From the NCBI GenBank assembly GCA_021604525.1, contig BQJD01000011.1, positions 57,824-121,823 of the forward strand: a DNA stretch of 64,000 bases, read 5' to 3'. A model generated the notes under the pieces. That model was not told the DNA's origin, did no database searches, and worked only from the letters and a program-made list of their open reading frames with translations. The number at the start of each line of letters is the position of its first letter. Position 1 is the first letter of the stretch. Below, piece by piece: positions 13,663 to 22,260 of this stretch. Source of the DNA: a marine bacterium B5-7 (GTDB taxonomy: Bacteria; Pseudomonadota; Gammaproteobacteria; Arenicellales; CAJQKF01). A program made the position numbers and the translations under genes.

Positions 13663-14628
13663 TTACGTCGATTCGGTTAATTCAGGCACTTCATAAGGTA
13701 GATTGAATACCTCGATAGCGGTTTCATCTTCGAAGGTAACGGCGTCCCTATCCAGATTTGCGAAATTGACGCTGACAAGACCTGCATTGCCTCTGGTGTC
13801 CGACTCACGGCTATCAATGGGACTGCCAAACACCAGTTGCCCAATCTTTTTGCCGCTACTATAAATATTCTCACCAGCGGTATGTGACGATCCGTTATAT
13901 CTGACGCGTAACATTCTCTGTTTGAGTTTGCCGAGATAACGTAAACGGGCAACGATTTCCTGTCCCGGATAACAGCCCTTGCGAAAATTGACCCCATCAA
14001 TAAGGTCGAGATTGATGCCTTGGGGAAGAAATGCTTCGCTCGTTGAATGAAATACCTCAGGCACGCCGTCGGCTGCCTGAATCGACAGCCAGTGTTCGCT
14101 ATCGCCATCGCAGTCGATTCCAGTCGTATGCTTGTCCGCCGTATTCTGATCCATTGCAATATAAAGATAACGCACCGGCGTTTCACCGGGCCTCACAGCG
14201 ATGAGCCAGGCCGAATCAGACAATTCGAGGAGCTGATTATCCCCTGGCAGGTTCGGGTTTATTCGGCTTGCCAAAGTTGCATCTGTCAAACCCAGTATGA
14301 CTGCTTGATCGAGAATCTCAACCTGAACCTTGGCACGCAGCACAAACATTCTGAGTCGTTTGGCCACTGTTTCGATCAGATCCTTTGGCATCAGAATTAA
14401 AAATCTTTGTGGCGTGATTTTCAGGATTCGCATTATCGTGATCACGCGGCCCTTCGGATTACAATAAGCGGCCAGGATTACGCTGTGTGATTGTAAATTT
14501 TCAATATCGTTGCTGAGTTGGCCATGCAGGAAATTTGCCGAATCAGGGCCGTCGAAGACAAGTATGCCGAGATGGTCCAATTGGCAGACTGATACATCGG
14601 CAGGATCGGCATTGGAAAAGTTATTCAC
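13663..14628 (-). CDS. ygfZ: YgfZ-type folate-binding Fe-S repair protein
   Basis: YgfZ is a GcvT-like, tetrahydrofolate-dependent protein that helps Fe-S enzymes such as MiaB keep their clusters. It has 321 residues. The signature KGCYPGQEIVARLRYLGKLK (Cys essential in E. coli) lies near residues 225-245. The N-terminal aminomethyltransferase-like fold is indicated by LGILVFDGPDSANFLHGQLSND. It sits alone on the minus strand beside the sdh operon, as ygfZ and sdhE (ygfY) are neighbours in E. coli. Confidence 0.93.
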   Translation of the reverse strand: MNNFSNADPADVSVCQLDHLGILVFDGPDSANFLHGQLSNDIENLQSHSVILAAYCNPKGRVITIMRILKITPQRFLILMPKDLIETVAKRLRMFVLRAKVQVEILDQAVILGLTDATLASRINPNLPGDNQLLELSDSAWLIAVRPGETPVRYLYIAMDQNTADKHTTGIDCDGDSEHWLSIQAADGVPEVFHSTSEAFLPQGINLDLIDGVNFRKGCYPGQEIVARLRYLGKLKQRMLRVRYNGSSHTAGENIYSSGKKIGQLVFGSPIDSRESDTRGNAGLVSVNFANLDRDAVTFEDETAIEVFNLPYEVPELTEST

Positions 14629-14809
14629 GGCTGTTTTGTCTCTTGCTTCTGGTTGATACGGTTAATCTTCTCATCAGGAAGACGAGTAATCTTCGACACT
14701 TGCAAAGCCTGGGTGAGAAGGGCAGAATCGTGTTTTGCACCGCAACAATTCAGCACGATCCATCTTGGTGTTCAGATGGTCAAAGCCATCCATTTCAACG
14801 GATAACGTG

Positions 14810-15070
14810 ATGTCCTCAATCGATAAAAACAAGAACAACTCCGTTGGATATACGCCGGACGATATTGTCGCTACGAGTCAGGTAGATCAGGACCCAGAGA
14901 TGAATGAAGCCCGTACTGCACCGACTGATGACGGACAATCCGGTGATGTCAGTGGTCGAGCAGTGGATGTCGACAATGAAAACAGGGGTAAAGAAATCGG
15001 AGGGCCAAAGGGACTCGAACCGACCCGCTATGGCGACTGGGAACGGAAGGGGCGTTGTGTCGATTTTTAA
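14810..15070 (+). CDS. SDHAF4-like succinate dehydrogenase assembly factor (DUF1674)
   Basis: This small protein has 86 residues from the ATG at 14810; a longer frame opens at 14735 but lacks family similarity. The first ~55 residues are acidic, polar and probably disordered. The C terminus carries the DUF1674/SDHAF4 signature GGPKGLEPTRYGDWERKG followed by RCVDF at the very end. In mitochondria SDHAF4 binds flavinylated SdhA and promotes its pairing with SdhB. Its place 124 nt before sdhC strongly supports the same role here. SdhE, the other SdhA maturation factor, is at the far end of the same cluster. Confidence 0.88.
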   Translation: MSSIDKNKNNSVGYTPDDIVATSQVDQDPEMNEARTAPTDDGQSGDVSGRAVDVDNENRGKEIGGPKGLEPTRYGDWERKGRCVDF

Positions 15071-15115
15071 TGTACCCGTTTTGTGCCTGTTATTTGTTCG
15101 CTTATCCGGATCAGA

Positions 15116-15146
15116 TTCACCAGTCAACGTACATAGGCAGTATAAT
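15116..15146 (+). promoter_or_regulatory. Candidate promoter of sdhCDAB-sdhE
   Basis: A perfect TATAAT at 15141-15146 has TTCACC (4/6) at 15116-15121 with a long 19-nt spacer. It would start a transcript near 15153, about 40 nt before sdhC. This suggests that the sdh genes can be transcribed apart from the SDHAF4-like gene. Confidence 0.42.
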
Positions 15147-15193
15147 CTCGCCCCTATAACCTCGATTACCCGCTTTGTCGTGAGGAGCCGTTC

Positions 15194-15556
15194 GTGACGC
15201 GCCCGATTTCCCCCCATCTGCAAGTCTACAAACCCCAGATTACATCAGTGATGTCCATCCTGCATCGCTTGAGTGGCATCGCCAATGTCGCCGGGTTGGT
15301 GCTGTTGTCGTTGCTGTTCATTGCCGCTCCGTATGGCGAAGTGTACTTCATGCGGGTGTCGAATATTCTCACCTCATGGCCGGGACTGGTGGTGTTGTCG
15401 CTGTTCGCACTCTCGCTGTCTTATCACTTATGTAACGGTATCCGCCATCTCATCTGGGATACTGGACGAGGCCTGACCATGGACAGCGTTCGTAAAAGCG
15501 CCGTGGTGGTTTTGATCAGTGCAGTGATCCTCACGCTTTTAATTCTCATCGTGTAG
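15194..15556 (+). CDS. sdhC: Succinate dehydrogenase cytochrome b556 subunit SdhC
   Basis: SdhC is a three-helix membrane anchor of complex II that binds heme b and ubiquinone. It has 120 residues. The N terminus RPISPHLQVYKPQ and SILHRLSG (S21, R25 matching the quinone-site Ser27 and Arg31 of E. coli) are clear. H78 in SYHLCNGIRH aligns with heme ligand H84 of E. coli. Membrane segments are at roughly 28-46, 62-82 and 98-118. The start is GTG, chosen because GAGG lies 9 nt upstream and the next residues match the family N terminus. Confidence 0.96.
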   Translation: MTRPISPHLQVYKPQITSVMSILHRLSGIANVAGLVLLSLLFIAAPYGEVYFMRVSNILTSWPGLVVLSLFALSLSYHLCNGIRHLIWDTGRGLTMDSVRKSAVVVLISAVILTLLILIV

Positions 15557-15587
15557 ACGATTACAACGGTACGACTCGGAGACTCCC

Positions 15588-15962
15588 ATGAATTATCGAA
15601 CACCACTTGCCAGGGCTCGAGGCCTCGGTTCCGCGGGGGAGGGTGCACACCATTGGCGCATACAACGCATAAGCGCCATTGCCTTGTTGCCATTAAGCCT
15701 GTGGTTTGCATTGTCGCTGGGATCACTCGACAGTCTCGATTTTGATGTCGTTACCGCATGGTTGTCGAAACCCTGGGTGCCGGCGCTGTTGAGTCTGTTT
15801 TTCGCGACCGCTTACTACCACGCAATGCTTGGTCTGCAGGTGGTTATCGAGGATTATGTTCACGGCGAACTCGTGCGCAATACGCTGTTGATAGGCGTTA
15901 AGCTGCTAGCGGCATTAATGGCTGTATCGACCATTATCTCAATCTTGCGGGTAGCCCTTTAA
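15588..15962 (+). CDS. sdhD: Succinate dehydrogenase membrane anchor subunit SdhD
   Basis: SdhD is the second anchor of complex II. It has 124 residues with three hydrophobic helices (about 30-48, 62-83, 98-120). H78 is in the expected heme-ligand position, with D89-Y90 following at the same distance as D82-Y83 in E. coli, where the tyrosine contacts ubiquinone. The N terminus RTPLARARGLGSAGEGAHHW is of the alphaproteobacterial/mitochondrial kind. It lies between sdhC and sdhA. Confidence 0.94.
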   Translation: MNYRTPLARARGLGSAGEGAHHWRIQRISAIALLPLSLWFALSLGSLDSLDFDVVTAWLSKPWVPALLSLFFATAYYHAMLGLQVVIEDYVHGELVRNTLLIGVKLLAALMAVSTIISILRVAL

Positions 15963-16080
15963 CTGCAGAATTTGAATCTATACCCGGCCAAGGCGCGGGA
16001 TAAAATCATGGCCCACCCCTCTGTGCACAGAATCGCAGATGGGCGTGACAGGACCAACGACTAAAGAAGGAGTCAACGCT

Positions 16081-17874
16081 TTGTCGACAGAATCTTACAA
16101 GATCGTGGATCACAGCTACGACGTACTCGTCGTGGGGGCTGGTGGCGCGGGTTTGCGAGCCGTGCTGGGTCTCGCCGAATCGGGTCTTAAAACAGCTTGC
16201 ATCACCAAGGTATTCCCTACTCGTTCACATACTGTTGCTGCCCAGGGCGGCATGAGTGCGGCGCTTGGCAACATGGGCGAGGACGATTGGCGTTGGCACA
16301 TGTACGATACCGTCAAAGGGTCCGACTGGCTTGGTGATCAGGACGCCATCGAATACATGTGCAAGGTAGCGCCGGACGCGGTGATCGAACTTGAACATTA
16401 CGGTGTGCCATTTTCAAGAACCGAGGAAGGCCGAATTTATCAACGTGCCTTCGGTGGCATGACAACGCACTTCGGTGACGGACAGGCGCGGCGAACGTGC
16501 GCGGCCGCCGATCGTACTGGTCATGCGATTCTGCATACCCTGTACCAGCAGTCTTTAAAGCAGCAAGCAGAGTTTTTTATCGAGTATTTCGCCCTCGATC
16601 TCATCATGGAAAATGGCGAATGCAAGGGCGTGATGGCCTGGTGTCTCGACGATGGCACGCTGCATCGATTTGCCGCTCACACGACCGTACTGGCAACGGG
16701 CGGTTACGGGCGTGCCTATTTTTCCTGTACTTCGGCGCATACCTGTACCGGTGACGGTAATGCCATGGTACTGCGTGCCGGTCTGCCGTTGCAGGATATG
16801 GAGTTCGTCCAGTTTCATCCAACAGGCGTCTATGGATCAGGTTGCCTGATCACCGAAGGCGCTCGCGGGGAAGGTGGTTACCTCACCAATAGCGATGGCG
16901 AGCGATTCATGGAACGCTACGCTCCCAATGCCAAGGATCTGGCCTCGCGCGACGTGGTAAGCCGCTCCATGACCATGGAGATTCGAGCCGGCAAGGGTGT
17001 TGGTGACAAGGGCGATCATATTCATCTGCACCTTGAGCATCTCGGTGCTGAGGTGTTACAGGAACGATTGCCGGGTATCTCTGAAACCGCCAAGATTTTT
17101 GCCGGTGTCGATGTGACACGCGATCCTATTCCGGTGTTGCCGACTGTGCACTACAACATGGGCGGCATTCCAACCAACTACATGGGCGAAGTGGTCACAT
17201 TGGAAGGTGATAATCCGGATCGTGTGGTTCCTGGGCTCATGGCAATTGGTGAAGCGGCCTGCGTATCAGTACACGGCGGCAACCGCCTCGGCTCCAATTC
17301 TCTCCTTGATCTGGTGGTATTCGGAAGATCGGCGGCAATACGCGCGGCTGAGGTGGTGGCACCCAATCGGGGTCGTCGTATCCGGCTCGATTCGTCGGCG
17401 GGTGATGAAATAGTCGATCGATTCGATCGCGCTCGTCATGCGAATGGCGATACACCGACTGCCGAACTTCGCAATGAAATGCAGCAGATAATGCAAAGTC
17501 ATTGTGCAGTATTTCGAACCGAGGAAGTACTTGAGGAAGGCGTCAATAAATTGAAGCCGGTATTCGATGGCTTAAAGTCGGTTCGCGTGAGTGATCGCTC
17601 CATGATATGGAATACCGACCTGGTTGAAACCCTGGAGTTGCAGAATCTTGCCTCTCAAGCGATTGCCACCGCCTCCTCGGCTCATAACCGAACCGAAAGT
17701 CGCGGTGCCCATGCGCGCGAGGATTATCCCGATCGTGATGATGAAAACTGGATGAAGCACACTCTGATCTGGGTGGACGAATCCGGAGAGCCGAAGATCG
17801 ACTATCGCCCGGTGCACTATTACACGTTGACGGATGACGTCGATGTAGTGCCACCGAAGGCGCGCGTTTACTAA
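16081..17874 (+). CDS. sdhA: Succinate dehydrogenase flavoprotein subunit SdhA
   Basis: SdhA oxidises succinate to fumarate with covalently bound FAD. The start is taken at TTG 16081 because an AAGAAGGAG ribosome site ends 9 nt upstream and the resulting 597 residues fit the family. An ATG at 16039 would add 14 unconserved residues and has no ribosome site. The FAD fold is [33 protein letters not shown] holds the flavinylated His (H50). HPTG, the R..DVVSR region and [19 protein letters not shown] are the active-site and C-terminal FAD motifs. Sequence choices match mitochondrial/alphaproteobacterial SdhA better than E. coli SdhA. Confidence 0.97.
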   Translation: MSTESYKIVDHSYDVLVVGAGGAGLRAVLGLAESGLKTACITKVFPTRSHTVAAQGGMSAALGNMGEDDWRWHMYDTVKGSDWLGDQDAIEYMCKVAPDAVIELEHYGVPFSRTEEGRIYQRAFGGMTTHFGDGQARRTCAAADRTGHAILHTLYQQSLKQQAEFFIEYFALDLIMENGECKGVMAWCLDDGTLHRFAAHTTVLATGGYGRAYFSCTSAHTCTGDGNAMVLRAGLPLQDMEFVQFHPTGVYGSGCLITEGARGEGGYLTNSDGERFMERYAPNAKDLASRDVVSRSMTMEIRAGKGVGDKGDHIHLHLEHLGAEVLQERLPGISETAKIFAGVDVTRDPIPVLPTVHYNMGGIPTNYMGEVVTLEGDNPDRVVPGLMAIGEAACVSVHGGNRLGSNSLLDLVVFGRSAAIRAAEVVAPNRGRRIRLDSSAGDEIVDRFDRARHANGDTPTAELRNEMQQIMQSHCAVFRTEEVLEEGVNKLKPVFDGLKSVRVSDRSMIWNTDLVETLELQNLASQAIATASSAHNRTESRGAHAREDYPDRDDENWMKHTLIWVDESGEPKIDYRPVHYYTLTDDVDVVPPKARVY

Positions 17875-17886
17875 TAAGGATCCCAC

Positions 17887-18666
17887 ATGGCTGAGTTCAG
17901 ATTACCTGAAAATTCCCGTATAACCGCAGGCAAGACGTTTCGGGCAGAAAAGCGCGATGGCAACTTGAAAGAGTTCCATGTTTATCGCTTTGATCCGGAT
18001 GATGGCAAGAATCCGCGTATCGATATCTACGAGATTGACCTGAATGACTGTGGCCCCATGGTGTTGGACGCACTGTTAAAGATCAAGAACGAAATCGATT
18101 CAACAGTGACTTTGCGGCGTTCCTGTCGTGAAGGAATCTGCGGTTCCTGCTCGATGAATATTGATGGTACCAATACCCTCGCCTGCATCAAGGCAATTGA
18201 TGAAATCAATGGACCGGTCAAGGTCTATCCGTTGCCGCACATGCCGGTGATAAAAGACCTCATACCTGATCTGACCCATTTTTATGCCCAGTACACCTCG
18301 GTCGAACCGTGGATGAAAACCGATTCGGCGCCACCGGATCGAGAACGACTCCAGTCTATTGAGGATCGTGAAGAACTCGATGGACTGTACGAATGTATTT
18401 TGTGTGCCTGCTGCTCCACCAGTTGCCCAAGCTATTGGTGGAATAGCGACCGTTATCTGGGTCCGGCCGTGTTATTACAGGCTTATCGATGGATTGCCGA
18501 TAGCCGTGACGAGGCAACCGGCGAACGACTCGATGCACTTGAGGATCCCTTCAAGCTGTATCGATGTCACACCATAATGAACTGCACCAATACCTGTCCC
18601 AAAGGGCTCAATCCGGCCAAGGCAATCACCGAGATCAAGAAGCTGTTGTACACACGCGGTCAGTAA
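17887..18666 (+). CDS. sdhB: Succinate dehydrogenase iron-sulfur subunit SdhB
   Basis: SdhB carries electrons from SdhA to quinone through three Fe-S clusters. It has 259 residues, ~20 more than E. coli SdhB, with an N-terminal extension. The [2Fe-2S] ligands are in [16 protein letters not shown] plus a later Cys (~80-101). The [4Fe-4S] motif is [17 protein letters not shown] (~172) and the [3Fe-4S] motif [17 protein letters not shown] (~219). [20 protein letters not shown] is typical of mitochondrial/alphaproteobacterial SdhB. It is 12 nt after sdhA and 3 nt before sdhE. Confidence 0.97.
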   Translation: MAEFRLPENSRITAGKTFRAEKRDGNLKEFHVYRFDPDDGKNPRIDIYEIDLNDCGPMVLDALLKIKNEIDSTVTLRRSCREGICGSCSMNIDGTNTLACIKAIDEINGPVKVYPLPHMPVIKDLIPDLTHFYAQYTSVEPWMKTDSAPPDRERLQSIEDREELDGLYECILCACCSTSCPSYWWNSDRYLGPAVLLQAYRWIADSRDEATGERLDALEDPFKLYRCHTIMNCTNTCPKGLNPAKAITEIKKLLYTRGQ

Positions 18667-18669
18667 CTG

Positions 18670-18927
18670 GTGAATTCTGATCGCGAAAGCGACGTGCTAT
18701 CGAAGCGCTTGCGATGGAACTGTCGCCGCGGAATGCGAGAGCTGGATTTCCTTTTGACCCGATTTTTGAACGAGTGCTACCCGCAACTGGATAGTGACGG
18801 TCAGGCCGGTTTTGCAGCACTGCTCGAATGTCAGGATCCGGATATTCTCGACTGGCTGATGCAGCGCCGTGATGACTACCCGAGTGAATGCACCCAGGTG
18901 GTACGGTTGCTGATTACATCCAACTAA
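18670..18927 (+). CDS. sdhE: FAD assembly factor SdhE
   Basis: SdhE promotes covalent attachment of FAD to SdhA (and FrdA). It has 85 residues, the usual size. The RGMRELD motif (residues 20-26), whose RGxxE is required for flavinylation, is present, followed by a helical bundle pattern and the DYPSECTQVVRLL end. It starts with GTG 3 nt after the sdhB stop, so it is part of the sdh operon. The gene converges with nadB 65 nt away. Confidence 0.95.
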   Translation: MNSDRESDVLSKRLRWNCRRGMRELDFLLTRFLNECYPQLDSDGQAGFAALLECQDPDILDWLMQRRDDYPSECTQVVRLLITSN

Positions 18928-18960
18928 CTCAATGTTCTTGCCAATGCGACTATTTGCTTG

Positions 18961-18995
18961 ATAAAACCCGCATTACGTTAGTGAAATGGTTTTAT
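18961..18995. terminator. Weak hairpin between sdhE and nadB
   Basis: ATAAAACC at 18961-18968 pairs with GGTTTTAT at 18988-18995, an 8-bp stem with a 19-nt loop located between two convergent genes and reaching the nadB stop codon. It is the only dyad I see in this 65-nt gap, so it may end one or both transcripts, but the stem is A/T rich and the loop is long. Confidence 0.25.
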
Positions 18996-20593
18996 GGCTC
19001 GATAATCGTGTCACGCGGTGTCGGTAACAGATCGGGATAGTTTTTGATGTAATGCAGTCCCCGGCTTTCCTCACGCTGCAATGCCGAGCGAACAATTAAA
19101 TCGGCAACGACTACCAGATTGCGCAGTTCAACCAGGTCGATGCTGATGGTGAAATTGCTGTAGAACTCGCGAATCTCCTCCTCCAGTAGATGCAGTCGGT
19201 GGGCGGCTCGCTGCAATCGTTTTGTGGTGCGCACAATGCCAACGTAGTCCCACATGAATCGCCGTAATTCGTCCCAGTTGTGGGAAATCACAACCATCTC
19301 GTCCGGATCTGTCACCCGGCTTTCATCCCATCCCGGCCGATTAAGGGAATCGTCTTTCGATGAATCATCTCGAGAGCAAATATCGAGAGCCGCCTGTTCT
19401 GAATACACCAGACATTCGAGTAGAGAGTTGCTCGCCAACCGATTGGCGCCATGCAAACCTGTAAAAGAGCACTCTCCAAGGGCATAAAGATTGTCAATAT
19501 CGGTATGTCCATAAGCATCGATGACTATGCCGCCGCAAGTGTAGTGAGCGGCAGGAACCACAGGAATGGGTGAGACAGTAATATCGATCCCGAATTTCAG
19601 GCAACGTTCGTAAATATTCGGGAAATGTTCCCGTACGGTGGCCGGATCGCGGTGCGATATATCCAGAAAAACATTATCGACACCTTTTTTCTTCATCTCG
19701 AAATCGATCGCACGGGCGACGACATCGCGAGGCGCGAGTTCCAGTCGCTCGTCATGACGTTCCATGAAACGATCGCCGTCGGCATGAACAAGATGTGCAC
19801 CCTCGCCACGCAACGCTTCGGAAATCAGGAACGACTTGGCCTGAGGGTGATACAGGCAGGTGGGATGAAACTGCACAAATTCCATGTTGGCGACGCGACA
19901 ACCGGCACGCCATGCCATGGCGATTCCATCGCCGGTCGAAGTATCGGGATTGCTGGTGTACAAGTACACCTTGGCAGCGCCCCCGGTAGCAAGTGCCACG
20001 GTGCGCGAGGCGATAGTTACTACCCGTCGGCGACGTTTGTCAAAGGCATACACGCCAATGCAGCGATTATTGCCTGATATGCCGAGTTTCCCGGTGGTGA
20101 TCAGGTCGATGGCGACAAAATGCTCCAGTATGTCGATCAGCGGATGGTTGCGGACCAATTGTTCCAGTGTGGTTTCCACTTCACGACCGGTGGTATCGGC
20201 CGCATGAATGACACGTCTTTCGCTATGGCCGCCTTCACGAGTCAGATGAAAGCCTGTACTTGAGAGCCTGTCTTCACTGAAATGTACGCCGTGATTTCTC
20301 AGCCATTCGATATTACCGGGGGCATTGTTGACTACTCGTCGCACAGTATCTTCGTGACACAATCCGGCGCCGGCCTTAAGGGTATCCTTGATGTGTGCCT
20401 CAAAGCTGTCACTGGCATCAAGAACTGCGGCGATGCCTCCTTGAGCATACAGGCTGGCGCTTTCAGTTAATGCTTCTTTTGCCAGCAAGGTGCAGGAGCG
20501 GCCGGACTCGGCGAGACGAAGGGCAAGACTCAGACCGGCGGCACCGCCACCAATGATCAGTACCCGGGTTGTGATTTGATGTGTTGTTTTCAC
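18992..20593 (-). CDS. nadB: L-aspartate oxidase
   Basis: NadB oxidises L-aspartate to iminoaspartate, the first step of de novo NAD synthesis. The start is placed at the GTG at 20593 (533 residues), just before TTHQITTRVLIIGGG; a TTG at 20635 would add 14 hydrophobic residues and neither has a clear ribosome site. The FAD motif is [52 protein letters not shown] and LHGANRLASNSLLECLV are hallmark aspartate oxidase/SDH-family motifs. It is divergent from rpoE, as in E. coli. Confidence 0.95.
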   Translation of the reverse strand: MKTTHQITTRVLIIGGGAAGLSLALRLAESGRSCTLLAKEALTESASLYAQGGIAAVLDASDSFEAHIKDTLKAGAGLCHEDTVRRVVNNAPGNIEWLRNHGVHFSEDRLSSTGFHLTREGGHSERRVIHAADTTGREVETTLEQLVRNHPLIDILEHFVAIDLITTGKLGISGNNRCIGVYAFDKRRRRVVTIASRTVALATGGAAKVYLYTSNPDTSTGDGIAMAWRAGCRVANMEFVQFHPTCLYHPQAKSFLISEALRGEGAHLVHADGDRFMERHDERLELAPRDVVARAIDFEMKKKGVDNVFLDISHRDPATVREHFPNIYERCLKFGIDITVSPIPVVPAAHYTCGGIVIDAYGHTDIDNLYALGECSFTGLHGANRLASNSLLECLVYSEQAALDICSRDDSSKDDSLNRPGWDESRVTDPDEMVVISHNWDELRRFMWDYVGIVRTTKRLQRAAHRLHLLEEEIREFYSNFTISIDLVELRNLVVVADLIVRSALQREESRGLHYIKNYPDLLPTPRDTIIEP

Positions 20594-20951
20594 TGCGCGA
20601 AAGAGTTGAAAGCTAAAGGTGATAAACAATAGCAATACCGAGACTGATACGCTATGGCTGTGGTGATTGCGGGCTCATGGATGGCCGGTCGTCCTCACGG
20701 CAGCAATTTACCGCTACAGTGATTATAATGCCGGCAAATCAGGCTGCATCATGGATCTGGGCGTTGTGTGCTATTGAATAAACTCAGGAACAACAACAAT
20801 TGTTGTCAATGGCATCGCAATTTAAACGCGCTTGCCATTGATAATCTGGCATGCTTGACGGATGACAGTTGGGGGTATGTAACGTGATCGGCCAACGTAC
20901 TGTACGAAAAGCCAGGCTGCCCTTCAAATATCGCAAGTATATAGGTCATAC
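20594..20951. promoter_or_regulatory. nadB-rpoE divergent intergenic region with palindrome
   Basis: This ~358-nt gap separates divergent nadB and rpoE. ACAACAATTGTTGT at 20793-20806 is a perfect 14-bp palindrome, 145 nt before rpoE, and could be an operator. A TATAAT at 20724-20729 reads on both strands but has no good -35 box on either. I looked for a sigma-E-type promoter (GAACTT...TCTGA) before rpoE and did not find a convincing one. CGTACTGTACGAAAAGC at 20896-20912 resembles a sequence upstream of the indolepyruvate oxidoreductase gene (51315-51331). No gene is seen here. Confidence 0.4.
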
Positions 20952-21524
20952 GTGACGGACATAACGGATCATGAACTCGTAGCGCGTGTAAAGTCAGGCG
21001 ACAAGGGCGCCTTCGACGTGCTGGTGAGAAAATACCAGGGAAAGGTTTCCGGGCTGGTCGCACGGTACGTTTATGATCGCACCGAGGTCGAGGATGTCGT
21101 TCAGGAGGTATTCCTGAAGGCTTATCGAGCTATCGACCGTTTCCGCGAGGAGAGTGCGTTCTATACATGGCTGTACCGAATAGCCGTCAATACCGCCAAG
21201 AATCATTTGGTTGCAACCGGGCGGCGACCACCGTCTCATGATGTCGAGGTAACTGATGCGATTAATACGGATGCCGGGGTGAGGCTGCACGAGTCGGCGA
21301 CACCGGAACGTTCCATCATGACCCGCGAAATTGCTGAAATGCTTGATGCAACATTACGGGCATTGCCAGACGATTTACGGGAAGCGATCGTGCTGCGTGA
21401 GATAGAGGGCATGACCTATGAAGAGATCGCGGATGTGATGAGCTGTCCCATAGGAACTGTGCGTTCACGCATATTTCGTGCCCGCGAGGCAATCGATAAA
21501 CAGCTGAAGCCAATGCTGGAATAA
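20952..21524 (+). CDS. rpoE: RNA polymerase sigma factor RpoE/AlgU
   Basis: This ECF sigma factor directs the envelope stress response. It has 190 residues, the same as E. coli sigma-E. Region 2 holds YQGKVSGLVARYVYDRTEVEDVVQEVFLKAYRAI with the -10 recognition stretch ESAFYTWLYRIAVNTAKN, and region 4 holds LPDDLREAIVLREIEGMTYEEIADVMSCPIGTVRSRIFRARE. The start is GTG. It is held inactive by RseA, encoded next, until periplasmic proteolysis releases it. It is the first gene of rpoE-rseA-rseB; no rseC follows. Confidence 0.96.
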   Translation: MTDITDHELVARVKSGDKGAFDVLVRKYQGKVSGLVARYVYDRTEVEDVVQEVFLKAYRAIDRFREESAFYTWLYRIAVNTAKNHLVATGRRPPSHDVEVTDAINTDAGVRLHESATPERSIMTREIAEMLDATLRALPDDLREAIVLREIEGMTYEEIADVMSCPIGTVRSRIFRAREAIDKQLKPMLE

Positions 21525-21673
21525 ACGCCATGCATCTAAAAAGTTCGTCATTACCGGAATTTCCCGACCATCGGGTTGTCTATTAACGTGAATTTTAAAA
21601 ATCAGCCTGCAACATTTCCTGGGTTTCAGGCACGCGTTGGGAACATACAGGCGCGAGTTTTCGGGGGATTCGA

Positions 21674-22243
21674 ATGAGTGAAAAGTTATCTTTGATAGTT
21701 GACGGAGAATTCCGTAGTAGCGGAGATGAGCGCGCAATACCTGATTGCGACGAGGCCGCACTCAAGACGATTGAGCGATATCAGCTTATCGGTGCGTTAT
21801 TGCGTAATGACCGTCCGGATGCAGCAATCAACGCCTATACCAATGATTTATCGGGGCGTATCTCTGCAACAATCTCTGCTGAAAAAGACTGGCAACTGCC
21901 GGCCGATCAACCGGCTGCCTTGCCCGCTGGCGCACGACGCAATATCAGGCGCCGACATGGTCGAAACATTGAACGGCGCAGTGCATTCTTTGGTGGTTTT
22001 GCCGTTGCTGCTGCGATCAGTGCGCTGGCGGTGTTCGTATTTCTGCCAAACAGCCTGGATAGTACAGGCAAGTCTGATACCAGGACGGTCATAGCGGATT
22101 CGTCAACATCTACATCATTGAACCCGATGAATGTTGCCGAGCTAAGTGCACGTCTGGTGGAACATGGCGAATTTACCGGCTCGGCCGGATTAAATGGATT
22201 ATTAGCCTACGCCAAGTTTGTTAGCCACGACGATAGCCGTTAG
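21674..22243 (+). CDS. rseA: Anti-sigma-E factor RseA
   Basis: RseA binds RpoE in the cytoplasm and is cleaved by DegS/RseP under stress. It has 189 residues. The cytoplasmic domain opens with EKLSLIVDGEF and ends in a basic stretch (RRNIRRRHGRNIERR, 88-102). One membrane helix follows (about 105-124), then a periplasmic segment that is poorly conserved, as usual. The assignment rests on the position directly between rpoE and rseB plus the N-terminal and membrane topology. The 149-nt gap after rpoE shows no clear promoter. Confidence 0.88.
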   Translation: MSEKLSLIVDGEFRSSGDERAIPDCDEAALKTIERYQLIGALLRNDRPDAAINAYTNDLSGRISATISAEKDWQLPADQPAALPAGARRNIRRRHGRNIERRSAFFGGFAVAAAISALAVFVFLPNSLDSTGKSDTRTVIADSSTSTSLNPMNVAELSARLVEHGEFTGSAGLNGLLAYAKFVSHDDSR

Positions 22244-22260
22244 GACTTGCAAAGATTCTC

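Noticed and set aside
15000..15032. GGGACTCGAACC-like sequence resembling the reverse complement of a tRNA T arm
   Set aside because: It lies inside the conserved GLEPTRYGDW codons of the SDHAF4-like gene, and no acceptor stem or anticodon arm surrounds it.
20594..20951. Sigma-E autoregulatory promoter before rpoE
   Set aside because: No GAACTT/TCTGA pair at proper spacing was found; the nearest candidate, GGAACAA at 20787, lacks a -10 partner.
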